Below are positions 20,316-30,500 of a stretch of 64,000 nucleotides of DNA, in pieces. The stretch's first letter is position 1. Each line of letters begins with the position of its first letter. Source of the DNA: Acinetobacter towneri DSM 14962 = CIP 107472 (GTDB lineage: Bacteria > Pseudomonadota > Gammaproteobacteria > Pseudomonadales > Moraxellaceae); the NCBI RefSeq assembly GCF_000368785.1, contig NZ_KB849691.1, positions 1 to 64,000 on the forward strand, given 5' to 3'. A program made the position numbers and the translations under genes. The notes beneath the pieces were generated by a model that did no database searches, was not told the origin of the DNA, and saw only the letters and a list, made by a program, of their open reading frames with translations.

Positions 20316-20960
20316 ATGTTGTTGTTGGTCATTTACTTAATCGCGATTACCGCAGAAGCGATGACAGGCGCATTGTCTGCAGGGCGTCGTAGCATGGATT
20401 GGTTTGGTGTCACCTTAATTGCCTGTGTCACCGCATTGGGTGGTGGTTCGGTGCGAGATGTGTTATTAGGGCATTATCCACTGACTTGGGTCAAACATCC
20501 TGAATATTTGGTGCTGACCTGTATTGCAGCTTTTATCACCATTTTAATTGCCAAATGGATGCGTCATTTACGTTCCATTTTCTTGGTGCTCGATGCTTTA
20601 GGCTTAATTGGCTTCACTATTATTGGTTGTCAAATTGCTTTGGAAATGGGGCATGGCTTTGTGGTGTCTGCCGTTGCAGGCGTCTTAACAGGTGTGTCAG
20701 GTGGGATTCTGCGTGATATTCTGTGTAACGATGTGCCTTTAGTGTTCCGCCGTGAGCTATATGCCAGTATTTCTTTTGTGTCCGTGATTTGCTATTGGTT
20801 GTGTATCGAAATCGGTTTGTCGCTTGAATTGACCGTGATCTCAACACTTGTTTTTGGTTTTACTTTGCGTTTGATTGCGATTTATTTTGGCTTAGAAATG
20901 CCTAAATTTATTTATCAGGACGATGATGAACATTCAGCATCCTCTAAAGATGAAACCTAA
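20316..20960 (+). CDS. TRIC-type (UPF0126) cation channel family protein
   Basis: A 214-residue, seven-helix protein with two copies of the glycine-rich repeat: ALGGGSVRDVLLGHYPL (about 44-60) and GVSGGILRDILCNDVPLVF (about 128-146). This duplicated arrangement is that of bacterial homologues of trimeric intracellular cation channels (YadS/YicG). The cargo or ion is unproven in bacteria. The ATG is preceded by AAGG. It stands alone between ychJ and the MFS gene, with no strong terminator seen after it. Confidence 0.9.
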   Translation: MLLLVIYLIAITAEAMTGALSAGRRSMDWFGVTLIACVTALGGGSVRDVLLGHYPLTWVKHPEYLVLTCIAAFITILIAKWMRHLRSIFLVLDALGLIGFTIIGCQIALEMGHGFVVSAVAGVLTGVSGGILRDILCNDVPLVFRRELYASISFVSVICYWLCIEIGLSLELTVISTLVFGFTLRLIAIYFGLEMPKFIYQDDDEHSASSKDET

Positions 20961-21116
20961 TTGGTTATAAGAATTGTATTGAATATCTAAATAGAAGCGA
21001 ACCGATCACCAGATCGGTTTTTTAATGCTATCCACATCCTGTCAATTCATAGTATAAAAATACAACAGCAGTTGTGTTTTAGCCCATATCCTTTTAGCCA
21101 ACTTAAAGAGTGTGTT

Positions 21117-22436
21117 ATGGATTTAGTTTCGCGTGTGCAACGTCTACCCATTGGAAAATTCCACTATAGCCTACTGGTGGTGATTGGTCTGGGCTGGATG
21201 TTTGATGCCATGGATACAGGACTGATCTCCTTTATTTTGGCAAAAATGGCAGAAGACTGGAGCATGACCCCTGCCGAAAAAGGCATGGTGGTGTCAATTG
21301 GCTTTGTCGGAATGGCCATTGGGGCAGTCTTTTCAGGTGGTCTGGCCGATAAAATTGGACGTAAAACTGTATTTGCCACCACCTTGGTGATTTACAGTCT
21401 AGCTACTGCCGCTTGTGCCTTTGCACCGAATTTAACTTGGTTACTGGTCTTTCGCTTTATTGTCGGTTTAGGTTTGGGCGGGCAGCTTCCCGTAGCGGTG
21501 ACGTTGGTCAGTGAATACATTCCTGCGCATGTGCGTGGGCGCTTTATTGTATTGCTGGAAAGTTTTTGGGGCTTGGGGTGGTTATGTGCGGCATTGGTTT
21601 CTTATTTTGTGATTCCAAAATTTGATTGGCATACAGCATTTTTAATCGGTGGTTTGCCTGCCTTATATGCCTTGGTTATCTGGAAAAAAGTCCCTGAATC
21701 TATCCCATATCTGATCAATCGTGGTCGCATTGCCGAAGCACACGCACTGGTACAAAAGTTTGAGCGTCAATGTGGAGTTGAGGTCATTGAACAGATTGAA
21801 GTTCAGCCTGTTGCCGCCAAACAGCATATTTCTTTTACCCAACTGTGGTCGGGGCCATTTGCACGCCGTAGTTTAATGCTGTGGCTGATTTGGTTTGGCA
21901 TTGTCTATTCCTATTATGGCATTTTCACTTGGTTGCCTAGTCTGTTGGTGCAGCAAGGCTACAGCATCGTACAGTCATTTGAATATGTGTTGGGCATGAT
22001 TTTGGCGCAATTACCCGGTTATATTGCAGCTGCTTGGCTGGTCGAAAAATTAGGGCGCAAAGCCACACTAGCTGGTTTTATTAGCATGTGTGCCGTATCG
22101 GCTTATTTCTTTGGTCAGGCCGACAGTGTAGCGATGATCATGTTCTGGGGTTGTTTGATGTCGTTCTTCAACTTGGGCGCATGGGGTGTGCTATACACTT
22201 ATACTCCTGAACAATATCCAACCAATATTCGTGCTTTTGGTTCAGGTTGGGCCTCGGCGATTGGGCGTATGGGCGGTATTATCGCCCCAATGGTGGTCAC
22301 ACACATGATGGTCATGCAAAATGGCTTTAGTTATGTCTTTATGATGTTTACAGCGGTTTTATTGGCCGTTGCTTTGGTGATTGTGGTGTTAGGTGAAGAA
22401 ACCAAAGGCAGAACTTTAGAGTCGATAGGTTTGTAA
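21117..22436 (+). CDS. niaP: MFS transporter, niacin transporter NiaP-like
   Basis: A 439-residue, 12-helix major facilitator protein. The start region LPIGKFHYSLLVVIGLGWMFDAMDTGLISFIL is very like that of Bacillus and Acinetobacter NiaP, which import niacin (and in some cases nicotinamide). MFS motifs GGLADKIGRKTVFA and VGLGLGGQLPVAVTLVSEYIPA are present, and the C-terminal ASAIGRMGGIIAPM also fits the sugar/niacin-type subfamily. Niacin specificity is inferred from similarity, not proven. The ATG at 21117 is preferred (AAGAG upstream) over an in-frame codon 15 residues before. Confidence 0.7.
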   Translation: MDLVSRVQRLPIGKFHYSLLVVIGLGWMFDAMDTGLISFILAKMAEDWSMTPAEKGMVVSIGFVGMAIGAVFSGGLADKIGRKTVFATTLVIYSLATAACAFAPNLTWLLVFRFIVGLGLGGQLPVAVTLVSEYIPAHVRGRFIVLLESFWGLGWLCAALVSYFVIPKFDWHTAFLIGGLPALYALVIWKKVPESIPYLINRGRIAEAHALVQKFERQCGVEVIEQIEVQPVAAKQHISFTQLWSGPFARRSLMLWLIWFGIVYSYYGIFTWLPSLLVQQGYSIVQSFEYVLGMILAQLPGYIAAAWLVEKLGRKATLAGFISMCAVSAYFFGQADSVAMIMFWGCLMSFFNLGAWGVLYTYTPEQYPTNIRAFGSGWASAIGRMGGIIAPMVVTHMMVMQNGFSYVFMMFTAVLLAVALVIVVLGEETKGRTLESIGL

Positions 22437-22520
22437 AATAACCACCAGCCATCGTATATTTTGCATTGCTGTTTTTTATAAAATGAATATTTTTACGGCA
22501 TAAGACACAAATTGTCGCAG

Positions 22521-22551
22521 AGCATCCTTACTAGCCCTTGTGCAGGATGCT
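22521..22551 (+). other. Stem-loop in the niaP-parC gap
   Basis: AGCATCCT and AGGATGCT can form an 8-bp stem around a 15-nt loop. No T run follows, so it is not an obvious terminator; it lies 60 bp before parC and may be part of its leader. Confidence 0.4.
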
Positions 22552-22610
22552 GCTGCGGCATAGCATAAGCCGATTGATACAAAAACAAATGATTTAGGAC
22601 GACAGGTTTT

Positions 22611-24830
22611 ATGACAAGCCTTGCGCATCATGCAACAGAAAACCGTTCCGTAGCAGAATTTACTGAACGTGCATACCTTAACTATGCCATGTACGTGATT
22701 ATGGATCGTGCATTACCCCATATCAGCGATGGTTTGAAACCTGTACAACGCCGTATTGTGTACGCCATGAGTGAGCTTGGACTCAAGCACAGCGGCAAAC
22801 CGAAAAAATCGGCCCGTACCGTAGGGGATGTATTGGGTAAATACCATCCACATGGTGATTCTGCTTGTTATGAAGCTATGGTGTTGATGGCGCAGCCGTT
22901 CAGTTATCGTTACCCATTTATTGAAGGGCAGGGCAACTGGGGGTCACCCGATGATCCTAAATCCTTTGCCGCCATGCGTTATACCGAAGCCAAACTATCG
23001 CAATATAGTGAAGTACTTTTGGCGGAATTGGGGCAAGGTACTTGTGATTGGCAAGATAACTTTGATGGCTCATTAAAAGAACCTGTCAATTTGCCTGCGC
23101 GTGTACCGAATATTTTGCTTAACGGCACCACAGGTATTGCCGTGGGAATGGCGACCGATATTCCACCGCATAACTTGCGTGAAGTGGTGAAAGGCACAAT
23201 TGCCCTGATTCGTAACCCAAATTTAACCGACGAAAAAGTTGCAGAATATATTCCTGCACCAGATTTACCGACTAAAGCTGAAATTATTACCCCACCTGAA
23301 GAATTGCTGAAAATGCAAAGTACAGGTCGTGGTAGTTACCGTATGCGTGCGGTGTACAGCATCGAAAAAAATGAAATCGTGATTACCGAATTGCCGTATC
23401 AGGTTTCGGGTTCAAAAATCATTACCCAAATTGCCGATCAAATGCAGGCGAAAAAACTGCCGTTGGTGAGCGATGTGCGTGATGAATCTGACCATCAAAA
23501 CCCAACCCGTTTGGTGATTGTACTCCGTTCTAACCGTATTGATGCCGAAGCGGTGATGAGTCACTTGTTTGCCACGACCGATTTAGAATCGAGCTATCGT
23601 GTCAATATGAACATGATTGGCGCAGATGGTCGTCCGCAGGTGAAATCGATTCGTCGTATTTTGCTGGAATGGATTGAGATTCGTAAAAATACCGTCACAC
23701 GTCGTTTGCAATATCATCTTAATAAAATCGAAAAGCGACTGCACATTTTGGCAGGTTTGCTGATTGCCTATTTAGATATTGATACCGTGATTCGGATTAT
23801 TCGTGAAGAAGATCATCCTAAAGCCGAGTTGATGGCGCATTTTGGTATTGATGAAATTCAGGCCGAAGCCATTTTGGAGTTAAAGCTACGCCATTTAGCT
23901 AAGCTTGAAGAAATGGAAATTCGCCGTGAACAAGAAGAATTAGAAGCACGTGCTGCCATTATTCGTGAACAATTGGCGAATCCTGAATCATTGAAAAACT
24001 TAATTATCAGTGAGTTGAAAGAAGACGCGAAAAAATTTGGTGATGATCGTCGTTCACCGATTGTATTGCGTGCCGAAGCGACTGCAATTAATGAACAAGA
24101 TATGCTACCTGCCGACCCTGTGACGGTGGTGTTGTCTGAAGCAGGCTGGATTCGTTGTGCCAAAGGGCATGAGGTCGATGCGGAAAATCTAAATTTCCGT
24201 GCGGGTGATCAATATCTCAGTCATGCACAAGGCAAATCCAATCAGCGCGTCTATATTTTAGATGATACGGGACGCAGTTATGCGTTGCCAATTAATAGCC
24301 TGCCTTCGGCACGTGGCTTGGGCGAACCATTAAGTTCAAAACTTGCTCCTGCCAGTGGTGTTGGCTTTAAACAATTGCTGATTGCCGATGATGAGACTGA
24401 AATTCTAGCAGCCAGCAGCAAAGGTTACGGCTTTAAAACGCAGGCCAAACAGTTAGATACCAGTGCCAAAGCAGGTAAAGCATTCCTGTCTTTGCCTGAA
24501 CAATCGACAGTGATGAACTTGCAAATGATTGAACACGCGAGTCATGTTGCACTGCTCAGTTCAGCAGGGCGTTTACTGGTGATTGAACTGTCAGAATTGC
24601 CAATTTTGAACAAAGGTAAAGGTAATAAATTGATACAACTTGAAGAAAAAGATCAGTTGGTGTCTATGTTACCTTTAAATTTAGATGAAGCAATTCAAGT
24701 ATTTGCAGGACAGCAACAACTCAAACTCAAAGGCGACGATTTGCTGAAGTATGTGGCGAAGCGCGGCACGAAAGGTCATCTCTTACCACGCGGTTACCAA
24801 AAAGCAAATAAACTGTTAATTCAAAGATAA
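22611..24830 (+). CDS. parC: DNA topoisomerase IV subunit A
   Basis: A 739-residue type IIA topoisomerase A subunit, which with ParE decatenates sister chromosomes. The active-site tyrosine is Tyr124 ([11 protein letters not shown]). The quinolone-resistance segment [15 protein letters not shown] has Ser84 and Glu88, i.e. the susceptible form at the two positions most often altered in resistant Acinetobacter. The C-terminal beta-propeller-like region (from about 490) is shorter than in GyrA. It is in its own unit with an upstream stem-loop and a long gap from niaP. Confidence 0.98.
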   Translation: MTSLAHHATENRSVAEFTERAYLNYAMYVIMDRALPHISDGLKPVQRRIVYAMSELGLKHSGKPKKSARTVGDVLGKYHPHGDSACYEAMVLMAQPFSYRYPFIEGQGNWGSPDDPKSFAAMRYTEAKLSQYSEVLLAELGQGTCDWQDNFDGSLKEPVNLPARVPNILLNGTTGIAVGMATDIPPHNLREVVKGTIALIRNPNLTDEKVAEYIPAPDLPTKAEIITPPEELLKMQSTGRGSYRMRAVYSIEKNEIVITELPYQVSGSKIITQIADQMQAKKLPLVSDVRDESDHQNPTRLVIVLRSNRIDAEAVMSHLFATTDLESSYRVNMNMIGADGRPQVKSIRRILLEWIEIRKNTVTRRLQYHLNKIEKRLHILAGLLIAYLDIDTVIRIIREEDHPKAELMAHFGIDEIQAEAILELKLRHLAKLEEMEIRREQEELEARAAIIREQLANPESLKNLIISELKEDAKKFGDDRRSPIVLRAEATAINEQDMLPADPVTVVLSEAGWIRCAKGHEVDAENLNFRAGDQYLSHAQGKSNQRVYILDDTGRSYALPINSLPSARGLGEPLSSKLAPASGVGFKQLLIADDETEILAASSKGYGFKTQAKQLDTSAKAGKAFLSLPEQSTVMNLQMIEHASHVALLSSAGRLLVIELSELPILNKGKGNKLIQLEEKDQLVSMLPLNLDEAIQVFAGQQQLKLKGDDLLKYVAKRGTKGHLLPRGYQKANKLLIQR

Positions 24831-24888
24831 TACTAGCGTTTTTTAAGCAAAATACGTTATATATGGTTTATATTCGTGAAAATGGATG

Positions 24889-24930
24889 CAATACGGGACA
24901 TAAACAAGCAAAGAACGACGTCCTGTATTG
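24889..24930 (+). other. Inverted repeat in the fadD leader
   Basis: CAATACGGGAC at 24889-24899 and GTCCTGTATTG at 24920-24930 pair with one mismatch and a 20-nt loop. No T run follows. It lies 48 bp before the fadD ATG. An operator or a leader hairpin is possible. Confidence 0.4.
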
Positions 24931-24978
24931 AGAAAAACAGTTTAAAACTAAGGATTATTGATTGGAGAAATTGGCATT

Positions 24979-26655
24979 ATGGAAAAGATTTGGTTTGCTG
25001 AATACCAAAAGACAGGGATTCCAGAAACTGTAGAACTGCCTGCAGAAAATACGTCACTCGTAGACATTTTTGAACGTAATTTCCAAAAATTTGGTTCACG
25101 TGATGCCTTTATCTTTATGGATAAGGTTTTAAGCTTTAGTGAACTAGAAGAAGCTAGCCGTAAATTTGCAACTTATTTACAAAGTTTAGGTTTGGCACCT
25201 GGCTCGCGTGTTGCGGTGATGATGCCGAACGTACTTCAATATCCTGTGGTTGCACTGGGGGTGTTCCGCGCAGGTTTAGTTTTGGTGAACGTGAATCCAC
25301 TTTATACTTCGCGTGAGTTAGAGCATCAATTAAATGACTCTGGTTCTGAAGTTTTAGTGATTATTGAAAACTTTGCATCCGTTTATCAGGCGATTATTGG
25401 TAAAACCCCTGTGAAGCATGTTGTTGTTGCTTCTGTGGGCGATATGCTAGGTGCATTAAAAGGCACGTTGGTGAATTTTGTTTTACGTTCAGTGCGTAAG
25501 CAAATTCCTGCATGGAACATTCCGGGTCACGTTAAATTTAACGCAGCAATGTCTAAAGTAAGCCCAAGCAACTACAAACGCCCAAGCTTAACTTTAAGTG
25601 ATACGGCTGTGTTGCAATACACGGGTGGTACAACAGGTGTATCTAAGGGTGCAGAATTAACACACCGCAACCTTGTGGCAAACATGCTGCAATGTGATGG
25701 TATTTTCCAGAGTAAATTCGGTGCGCAAGATGGTCAGCCAGATGACCGTATTTTCTGTGCATTGCCGCTATATCACATCTTTGCATTCATGGTGTGTGCA
25801 CTTTACGGCATGTATAAAGGTCAGGCCAACGTATTAATTCCAAACCCGCGTGACTTACCTGCGGTAATGAAAGAATTGCGTAAATATCAGCCGACATTCT
25901 TCCCTGCAGTAAACACGTTATTCAATGCGTTAGTGAACAATGAAGAGTTTAAACAGCTTGATCACAGCAAATTGAAAATGGCGATGGGCGGGGGTATGGC
26001 AGTATTACCATCAACTGCTGAAGCATGGAAAAAAGTGACAGGCACTAACATCATTGAAGGTTATGGCTTGTCTGAAACTTCGCCAGTTGCAACGGCAAAC
26101 CCGCCTGCATCTGAAGAATTCACTGGCACAATTGGTATTCCATTACCATTAACTGAAGTGGCTATTTTGGATGATGACGGCAATGAAGTTGCACTGGGTG
26201 AGCAAGGTGAAATTTCAATCCGTGGTCCACAAGTCATGAAAGGCTATTGGAACCGTCCAGATGAAACTGACAAAGTGATGATTAATGGTTTCTTCCGTAC
26301 AGGTGACATTGGTGTCATGGATTCACGTGGCTATGTGAAAATTGTAGACCGTAAAAAAGACATGATTTTGGTATCAGGCTTTAACGTGTATCCATCTGAA
26401 ATTGAAGAAGTGATTGCGAAGCATCCGAAAGTATTGGAAGTGGCAGCCATTGGTGTACCAGATGAAAAATCAGGTGAAGTGCCAAAACTGTTTGTGGTGA
26501 AAAAAGATCCATCATTAACCACAGAAGAAGTATTAGCATTCGCTAAAGAGAACTTAACTGGCTATAAACGCCCGCGTTATGTGGAGTTTATGGATGAATT
26601 GCCAAAATCGAACGTAGGCAAAATCTTGCGTAAAGATTTGCGTAAAACTGCGTAA
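24979..26655 (+). CDS. fadD: Long-chain fatty acid-CoA ligase
   Basis: A 558-residue ANL-superfamily enzyme that makes acyl-CoA from long-chain fatty acid, ATP and CoA at the inner membrane, opening beta-oxidation. The AMP-binding motif YTGGTTGVSKGAELTHRN, the GYGLSETSP motif and the C-terminal LPKSNVGKILRKDLR with its catalytic lysine are all present. The length matches E. coli FadD (561). The ATG at 24979 is preferred over an upstream TTG; GGAG lies 11 nt before it. It is followed by a strong terminator, and no other fad gene is adjacent. Confidence 0.93.
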   Translation: MEKIWFAEYQKTGIPETVELPAENTSLVDIFERNFQKFGSRDAFIFMDKVLSFSELEEASRKFATYLQSLGLAPGSRVAVMMPNVLQYPVVALGVFRAGLVLVNVNPLYTSRELEHQLNDSGSEVLVIIENFASVYQAIIGKTPVKHVVVASVGDMLGALKGTLVNFVLRSVRKQIPAWNIPGHVKFNAAMSKVSPSNYKRPSLTLSDTAVLQYTGGTTGVSKGAELTHRNLVANMLQCDGIFQSKFGAQDGQPDDRIFCALPLYHIFAFMVCALYGMYKGQANVLIPNPRDLPAVMKELRKYQPTFFPAVNTLFNALVNNEEFKQLDHSKLKMAMGGGMAVLPSTAEAWKKVTGTNIIEGYGLSETSPVATANPPASEEFTGTIGIPLPLTEVAILDDDGNEVALGEQGEISIRGPQVMKGYWNRPDETDKVMINGFFRTGDIGVMDSRGYVKIVDRKKDMILVSGFNVYPSEIEEVIAKHPKVLEVAAIGVPDEKSGEVPKLFVVKKDPSLTTEEVLAFAKENLTGYKRPRYVEFMDELPKSNVGKILRKDLRKTA

Positions 26656-26673
26656 TTCATTCTGCTTTGAAAT

Positions 26674-26708
26674 AAAAACGCCCCCGAAAATTCAGGGGCG
26701 TTTTTTTA
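26674..26708 (+). terminator. Terminator after fadD
   Basis: AAACGCCCC and GGGGCGTTT form a perfect stem, followed by seven T residues, about 20 nt after the fadD stop codon. Confidence 0.94.
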
Positions 26709-26735
26709 TATGCTTAGAAAATTGATTGCTTCTTG

Positions 26736-26766
26736 TTCAACATAGATGAAGTATTAACAGACCCTA
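26736..26766. mobile_element. MITE-like right-end remnant (copy C)
   Basis: Only the right terminus is present: TTCAACATAGATGAAGTATT followed by AACAGACCC-TA. The left end is missing. The last bases form the stop codon of the minus-strand membrane protein gene at 26764. Confidence 0.7.
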
Positions 26767-27144
26767 CTCTTTCATCAGCCAACGGTCAAAGTAGCGACGC
26801 CCAACACCCACAATACCCAAGAAAATAAACATCGCACCAAATTGGCGACTAAAACCTGATTGATTAAAACTGCCATAACTTAAAATATTATCAATTAAGC
26901 AGTACACCACAATCACGATAATCCAGTGCCATAACGGTAAACGCTTAATCCCCACCGCATAAAACGCCACCCAAAGTACAACGAAGGTAAAAATGGTCGA
27001 CCATACGTTCATGTTGGCGCAAATCACCATCAATAAAAATGCCACAATAGGCAACACAATTTTTAAAACACGATCCACTCGCAGTTGATGTTGGCGCTGC
27101 TTTTCAAGTACATCTAACATTTCCTTTTGATCTGGGCTGACCAT
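26764..27144 (-). CDS. Small predicted inner-membrane protein
   Basis: A 126-residue protein with a short cytoplasmic N-terminal coiled stretch (QKEMLDVLEKQRQHQLRVDR) and three to four hydrophobic helices (from IVLPIVAFLLMVICA, then FTFVVLWVAFYAVG, WIIVIVVYCLIDN, and FGAMFIFLGIVGVG). I do not recognise the family. The ATG at 27144 follows AGGA at 6 nt; an in-frame TTG six codons upstream is rejected. Its TAG stop is built from the TA flank and first G of a MITE-like terminus, so the original C-terminus may have been different. It is convergent with fadD and divergent from the MAPEG gene. Confidence 0.75.
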   Translation of the reverse strand: MVSPDQKEMLDVLEKQRQHQLRVDRVLKIVLPIVAFLLMVICANMNVWSTIFTFVVLWVAFYAVGIKRLPLWHWIIVIVVYCLIDNILSYGSFNQSGFSRQFGAMFIFLGIVGVGRRYFDRWLMKE

Positions 27145-27248
27145 AATGGATCCTTTATACAATTGCTTAAAACATGCTATTTAACAAAATTTATTCAAGA
27201 AATGCCATGTTATGATAAGTTCTCAATACAGTTTATGAGAAAAAATTG

Positions 27249-27647
27249 ATGCAAAGCATAAGTGGAATTGTTTATCTAATTATAATTGCTTGCTTATTGC
27301 CGTATGTCTTTGCTGTTGTCGCAAAAATGGCAGGCGGCTTTAAACGTGAAGATAACCAAAATCCACGTGAATTTTTAGCCAAAACTACAGGTTTGGCTGC
27401 ACGTGCCAATGCCGTACAACAAAACAGTTTTGAAAGCCTGCCTATGTTTATTGCTGCAGTGCTCATGGCGGAATATATGGTCATCCCACAAGTGGTGGTG
27501 ATGATGTTTGGTATTGCTTATATTGTGCTGCGCATTATTTATGGAATTTGTTATTTAGCCAATTGGGCGACGCTGCGTTCAATTGTTTGGATGCTGTCTT
27601 TACTTTGTCCAATTTGTATTTTGCTGATGGTGATTAAACTGACCTGA
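27249..27647 (+). CDS. MAPEG family membrane protein
   Basis: A 132-residue, four-helix protein of the MAPEG group (membrane-associated proteins in eicosanoid and glutathione metabolism). The signature region is NPREFLAKTTGLAARANAVQQNSFESLPMFIAAVLMAEY (first part at about 38-57), with the Asn-Ser-Phe-Glu residues conserved in the family. Bacterial members may conjugate glutathione to hydrophobic compounds, but this is not shown here. The ATG at 27249 is preferred to a TTG immediately before. An AAAACCG/CGGTTTT hairpin at 27715-27740 follows but lacks a good T run. Confidence 0.85.
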   Translation: MQSISGIVYLIIIACLLPYVFAVVAKMAGGFKREDNQNPREFLAKTTGLAARANAVQQNSFESLPMFIAAVLMAEYMVIPQVVVMMFGIAYIVLRIIYGICYLANWATLRSIVWMLSLLCPICILLMVIKLT

Positions 27648-27771
27648 TCAAGTCATGTCTGAAAATATGTATTTTTGCCTTGCAGATGTATAATCGCGCA
27701 GTAATTCAGGACAGAAAACCGTTATAATTGACGCGGTTTTAAAAAGATTTAACTTGTTTAAGAGTGATGCT

Positions 27772-28308
27772 ATGAGCTACAGCAATATCCCTGCGGGTAA
27801 AGATGCACCAAATGACATCTATGTGATCATTGAAATTCCTGCCAATGCAGCGCCAATCAAATACGAAATTGACAAAGATTCTGATGCATTATTTGTAGAC
27901 CGTTTCATGGGTACAGCAATGTTCTACCCAGCGAACTACGGTTATGTGCCAAATACACTTTCATTGGATGGTGATCCGCTAGACGTATTGGTTGTGACTC
28001 CACACCCAGTAGAGCCAGGTTCTGTGATTCGTTGTCGCCCAGTGGGTAAATTGAACATGGAAGATGACGGTGGTATTGATGCGAAATTGGTTGCCGTTCC
28101 GCACGAAAAATTAACCCCAATTTATAAAGATGTTCAAGAATATACGGATCTTCCGCCATTATTGATCAGCCAAATTGAACACTTCTTCCAGCACTATAAA
28201 GACTTAGAGCCAGGCAAATGGGTGAAGTTAAGTGGTTGGGAAGGTGCTGATGTTGCGAAACAAGAAGTATTGAACTCAATTGAAGGCTACAAAGCTGCAA
28301 ATCCATAA
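27772..28308 (+). CDS. ppa: Inorganic pyrophosphatase
   Basis: A 178-residue soluble family I pyrophosphatase that hydrolyses pyrophosphate released by biosynthetic reactions. The motif DGDPLDVLV (about 64-72) holds the metal-binding aspartates, and [18 protein letters not shown] and [14 protein letters not shown] are the rest of the family signature. The ATG at 27772 is preferred to an upstream in-frame start; the length matches E. coli Ppa (176). TATAAT-like elements occur at 27689 and 27723. Cytoplasmic. Confidence 0.95.
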   Translation: MSYSNIPAGKDAPNDIYVIIEIPANAAPIKYEIDKDSDALFVDRFMGTAMFYPANYGYVPNTLSLDGDPLDVLVVTPHPVEPGSVIRCRPVGKLNMEDDGGIDAKLVAVPHEKLTPIYKDVQEYTDLPPLLISQIEHFFQHYKDLEPGKWVKLSGWEGADVAKQEVLNSIEGYKAANP

Positions 28309-28351
28309 TTTGCACGTAGCCTATTCAGCTTTCATGTGAAAGCTAAAATAT

Positions 28352-28386
28352 AAAAAACCTGCACAGAATATGTGCAGGTTTTTTAT
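28352..28386. terminator. Bidirectional terminator between ppa and the porin gene
   Basis: AAAAAACCTGCACA and TGTGCAGGTTTTTT form a perfect 14-bp stem with an A run on one side and T run on the other, between converging genes. Confidence 0.93.
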
Positions 28387-28407
28387 TGGATTGGCTATTC
28401 CGAGAAA

Positions 28408-29748
28408 TTAGAATAATTTCACAGGAATATCTAACCAGATACGCCATTCGTTAGTGTCTGGCATATATACGCTCTTGTATTCATCGTTTGCACGGTAGTA
28501 TGAATGACGTAGACGTAAGCTCACATCTTTCGCAAAACCTGATTGAACGGTGTATTTTACTTGGTTAAAGAATTCACGCTCTTGACCATCTTTTGGTCGG
28601 TTACGAACATCAATGTCCCAACCGTAAACAAAAGCAGTTGTCCAGTTTAGACCAGGAAGACCATGGTTTTTAAAGTTATAGTTGTATTGTAAGCCTAAAG
28701 ATTTTTCATCATTACCTACAAAATCAGACAAATATGAGTTAGGTAGATAAATAGATTGTGCACCATCTGCGTTACCGCCGTAGTCATAGCCTACATCACC
28801 AAAGTTTTGTTGGTAAGCCAACATCACATTGTGTACATCTTTGCTATATGAAGTAGAGATTGCCCAAATATCATTGGTTTTCTCTGTTTTTGCAATTCCA
28901 CCATCCTTTGCATCTGTACCATAGGCAGGGTTTGCAATCGTACCTGTTGCTGAATAAGTTGAAGCATCTTTAGAGAATTCTGTGTGGTAACCGCTTAGAT
29001 CAAAGTTAAGCGCAGCGCCATCTTTTAAACCGAAGTTATAGTTTACATTGGCATAGTGACGATCTAACTTATCTTTAACATCAATACCGTAATAAGATGC
29101 TTTTAAGTCATCATTAAATGTATATTTTGCGCCCCATACCACAGCACGGTCTAATTCATTACCATCTGAATTGATTTGGCTTGAATATTGGTTCTCAGTA
29201 AATTTACCTGCAACCAAGTTTAAGTTATCAATTTCATTGCTTTGAACAAGTACACCTGTGAAATATTCAGGCACTAAACGGGCAGTGTTGCTAGCCAGTA
29301 CAGGTAAATCTAAAACTTGTGTACCGTAAGTTGCTGTAGTATTCGAGATACGTGCTTTGACATAAGCACCACCACGCGCCCAATGATCGTAAGCATCTTT
29401 CGTACCATCTGCATTCTTCTTGCTATGCGTTGGAATCATACCATTGCCCGTATGACCATTTTCACCTAGCTTGAATGAAGCATCACCAATCACGCCCACG
29501 CCAAAACCGACTACACCTTTGGTAAAGCCGGAATCTAATTTTACGATTGCAGTTTGCGCAAATGAACTTGTATCGTCACCAGGTTTTACATCTTTATAAT
29601 CACGAGTTAAATAACCTGTACGGAATAAAACCGAACCGTTTGCGTCTTCTACAAAGCCTTTAGATTCACTTTGTTCGCTAGCAAATGCAGTTGAAACAAG
29701 CGCTGCGTTGATGAGCAACGCCAGTGTTAATTTTTTAGATTGCAGCAT
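28408..29748 (-). CDS. OprD family outer membrane porin
   Basis: A 446-residue outer membrane protein with a signal peptide (cleavage after AALVSTAFA) and an OprD-type 18-strand barrel sequence: alternating hydrophobic and polar strands, FRTGYLTRDYKDV near the N-terminus, LDRHYANVNYNFGL, and a C-terminal strand ending in Phe (IPVKLF). Family members admit basic amino acids, aromatic acids or carbapenems. The cargo here is unknown. The gene lies alone and its promoter is in the 1.1-kb gene-free region. Confidence 0.88.
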   Translation of the reverse strand: MLQSKKLTLALLINAALVSTAFASEQSESKGFVEDANGSVLFRTGYLTRDYKDVKPGDDTSSFAQTAIVKLDSGFTKGVVGFGVGVIGDASFKLGENGHTGNGMIPTHSKKNADGTKDAYDHWARGGAYVKARISNTTATYGTQVLDLPVLASNTARLVPEYFTGVLVQSNEIDNLNLVAGKFTENQYSSQINSDGNELDRAVVWGAKYTFNDDLKASYYGIDVKDKLDRHYANVNYNFGLKDGAALNFDLSGYHTEFSKDASTYSATGTIANPAYGTDAKDGGIAKTEKTNDIWAISTSYSKDVHNVMLAYQQNFGDVGYDYGGNADGAQSIYLPNSYLSDFVGNDEKSLGLQYNYNFKNHGLPGLNWTTAFVYGWDIDVRNRPKDGQEREFFNQVKYTVQSGFAKDVSLRLRHSYYRANDEYKSVYMPDTNEWRIWLDIPVKLF

Positions 29749-30500
29749 TGGGAGAGAGCCTCATGCAGTAAATGTGTAGTTGAAACGTAGGCGAATTGTA
29801 TCGCTATTTATGCGCGAAAATATCACTTTTAAAGCACTTATGACACTAAAGTTAAGCATTTTTTCGATAAACTGTGGGGTCATTAAAAATCTTGATTTTA
29901 TAAAAGTTGAATAATTATTTTAATTTTTAGTAAAAACAAAAACATAATTTTAAATTTATTGGTTCGCTGTAATTTACCAAAATGCAGCGCATCTGAAACT
30001 TTTTTGTAACTCGCACATTAAAAACACAGTTTGTTTAATATTTCAACAGTTTAAAGTGTGATGAAAGGTCGTAAAACACAACATAAGCCTTAAAATGGCG
30101 TAAAATTTTTTCTGTGATGCAGTTATCTTTTAAGTTGGATTTTGGCTTTGAGATGAGTAGAAAAATGAATTTATAAATCTTTATTTGAATTAAGGGTATA
30201 AAAATTAAACTTTATCCAAGCTTTGAGTAATAGCTTTTGGCTATTACGGATTTCATGTGAAACATCGGTGTTTGGTTTTGGGCGTTACTATGCAAATAGA
30301 GCGATTTAAGAGAGTGCTTTCTAGATAACTTTTATGTGGTCGTTGCTTTCCGATCATCAAAATCATTCTGTCGTTTCTGTAATCGGATTCATTTGCTATG
30401 AATGTTGATGTCAAATTTTGGTGCAAAAATATATTGCGGTTTTGGGCTAGAGATTTCTGCCTGCAGACTGAGTTTTGACGGTTGATGGTGTAGGGATGAA

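Noticed and set aside
27715..27740. AAAACCG/CGGTTTT hairpin before ppa as a terminator
   Set aside because: The tail is TTTTAAAAAG with only four T residues and a 12-nt loop; too weak to call.
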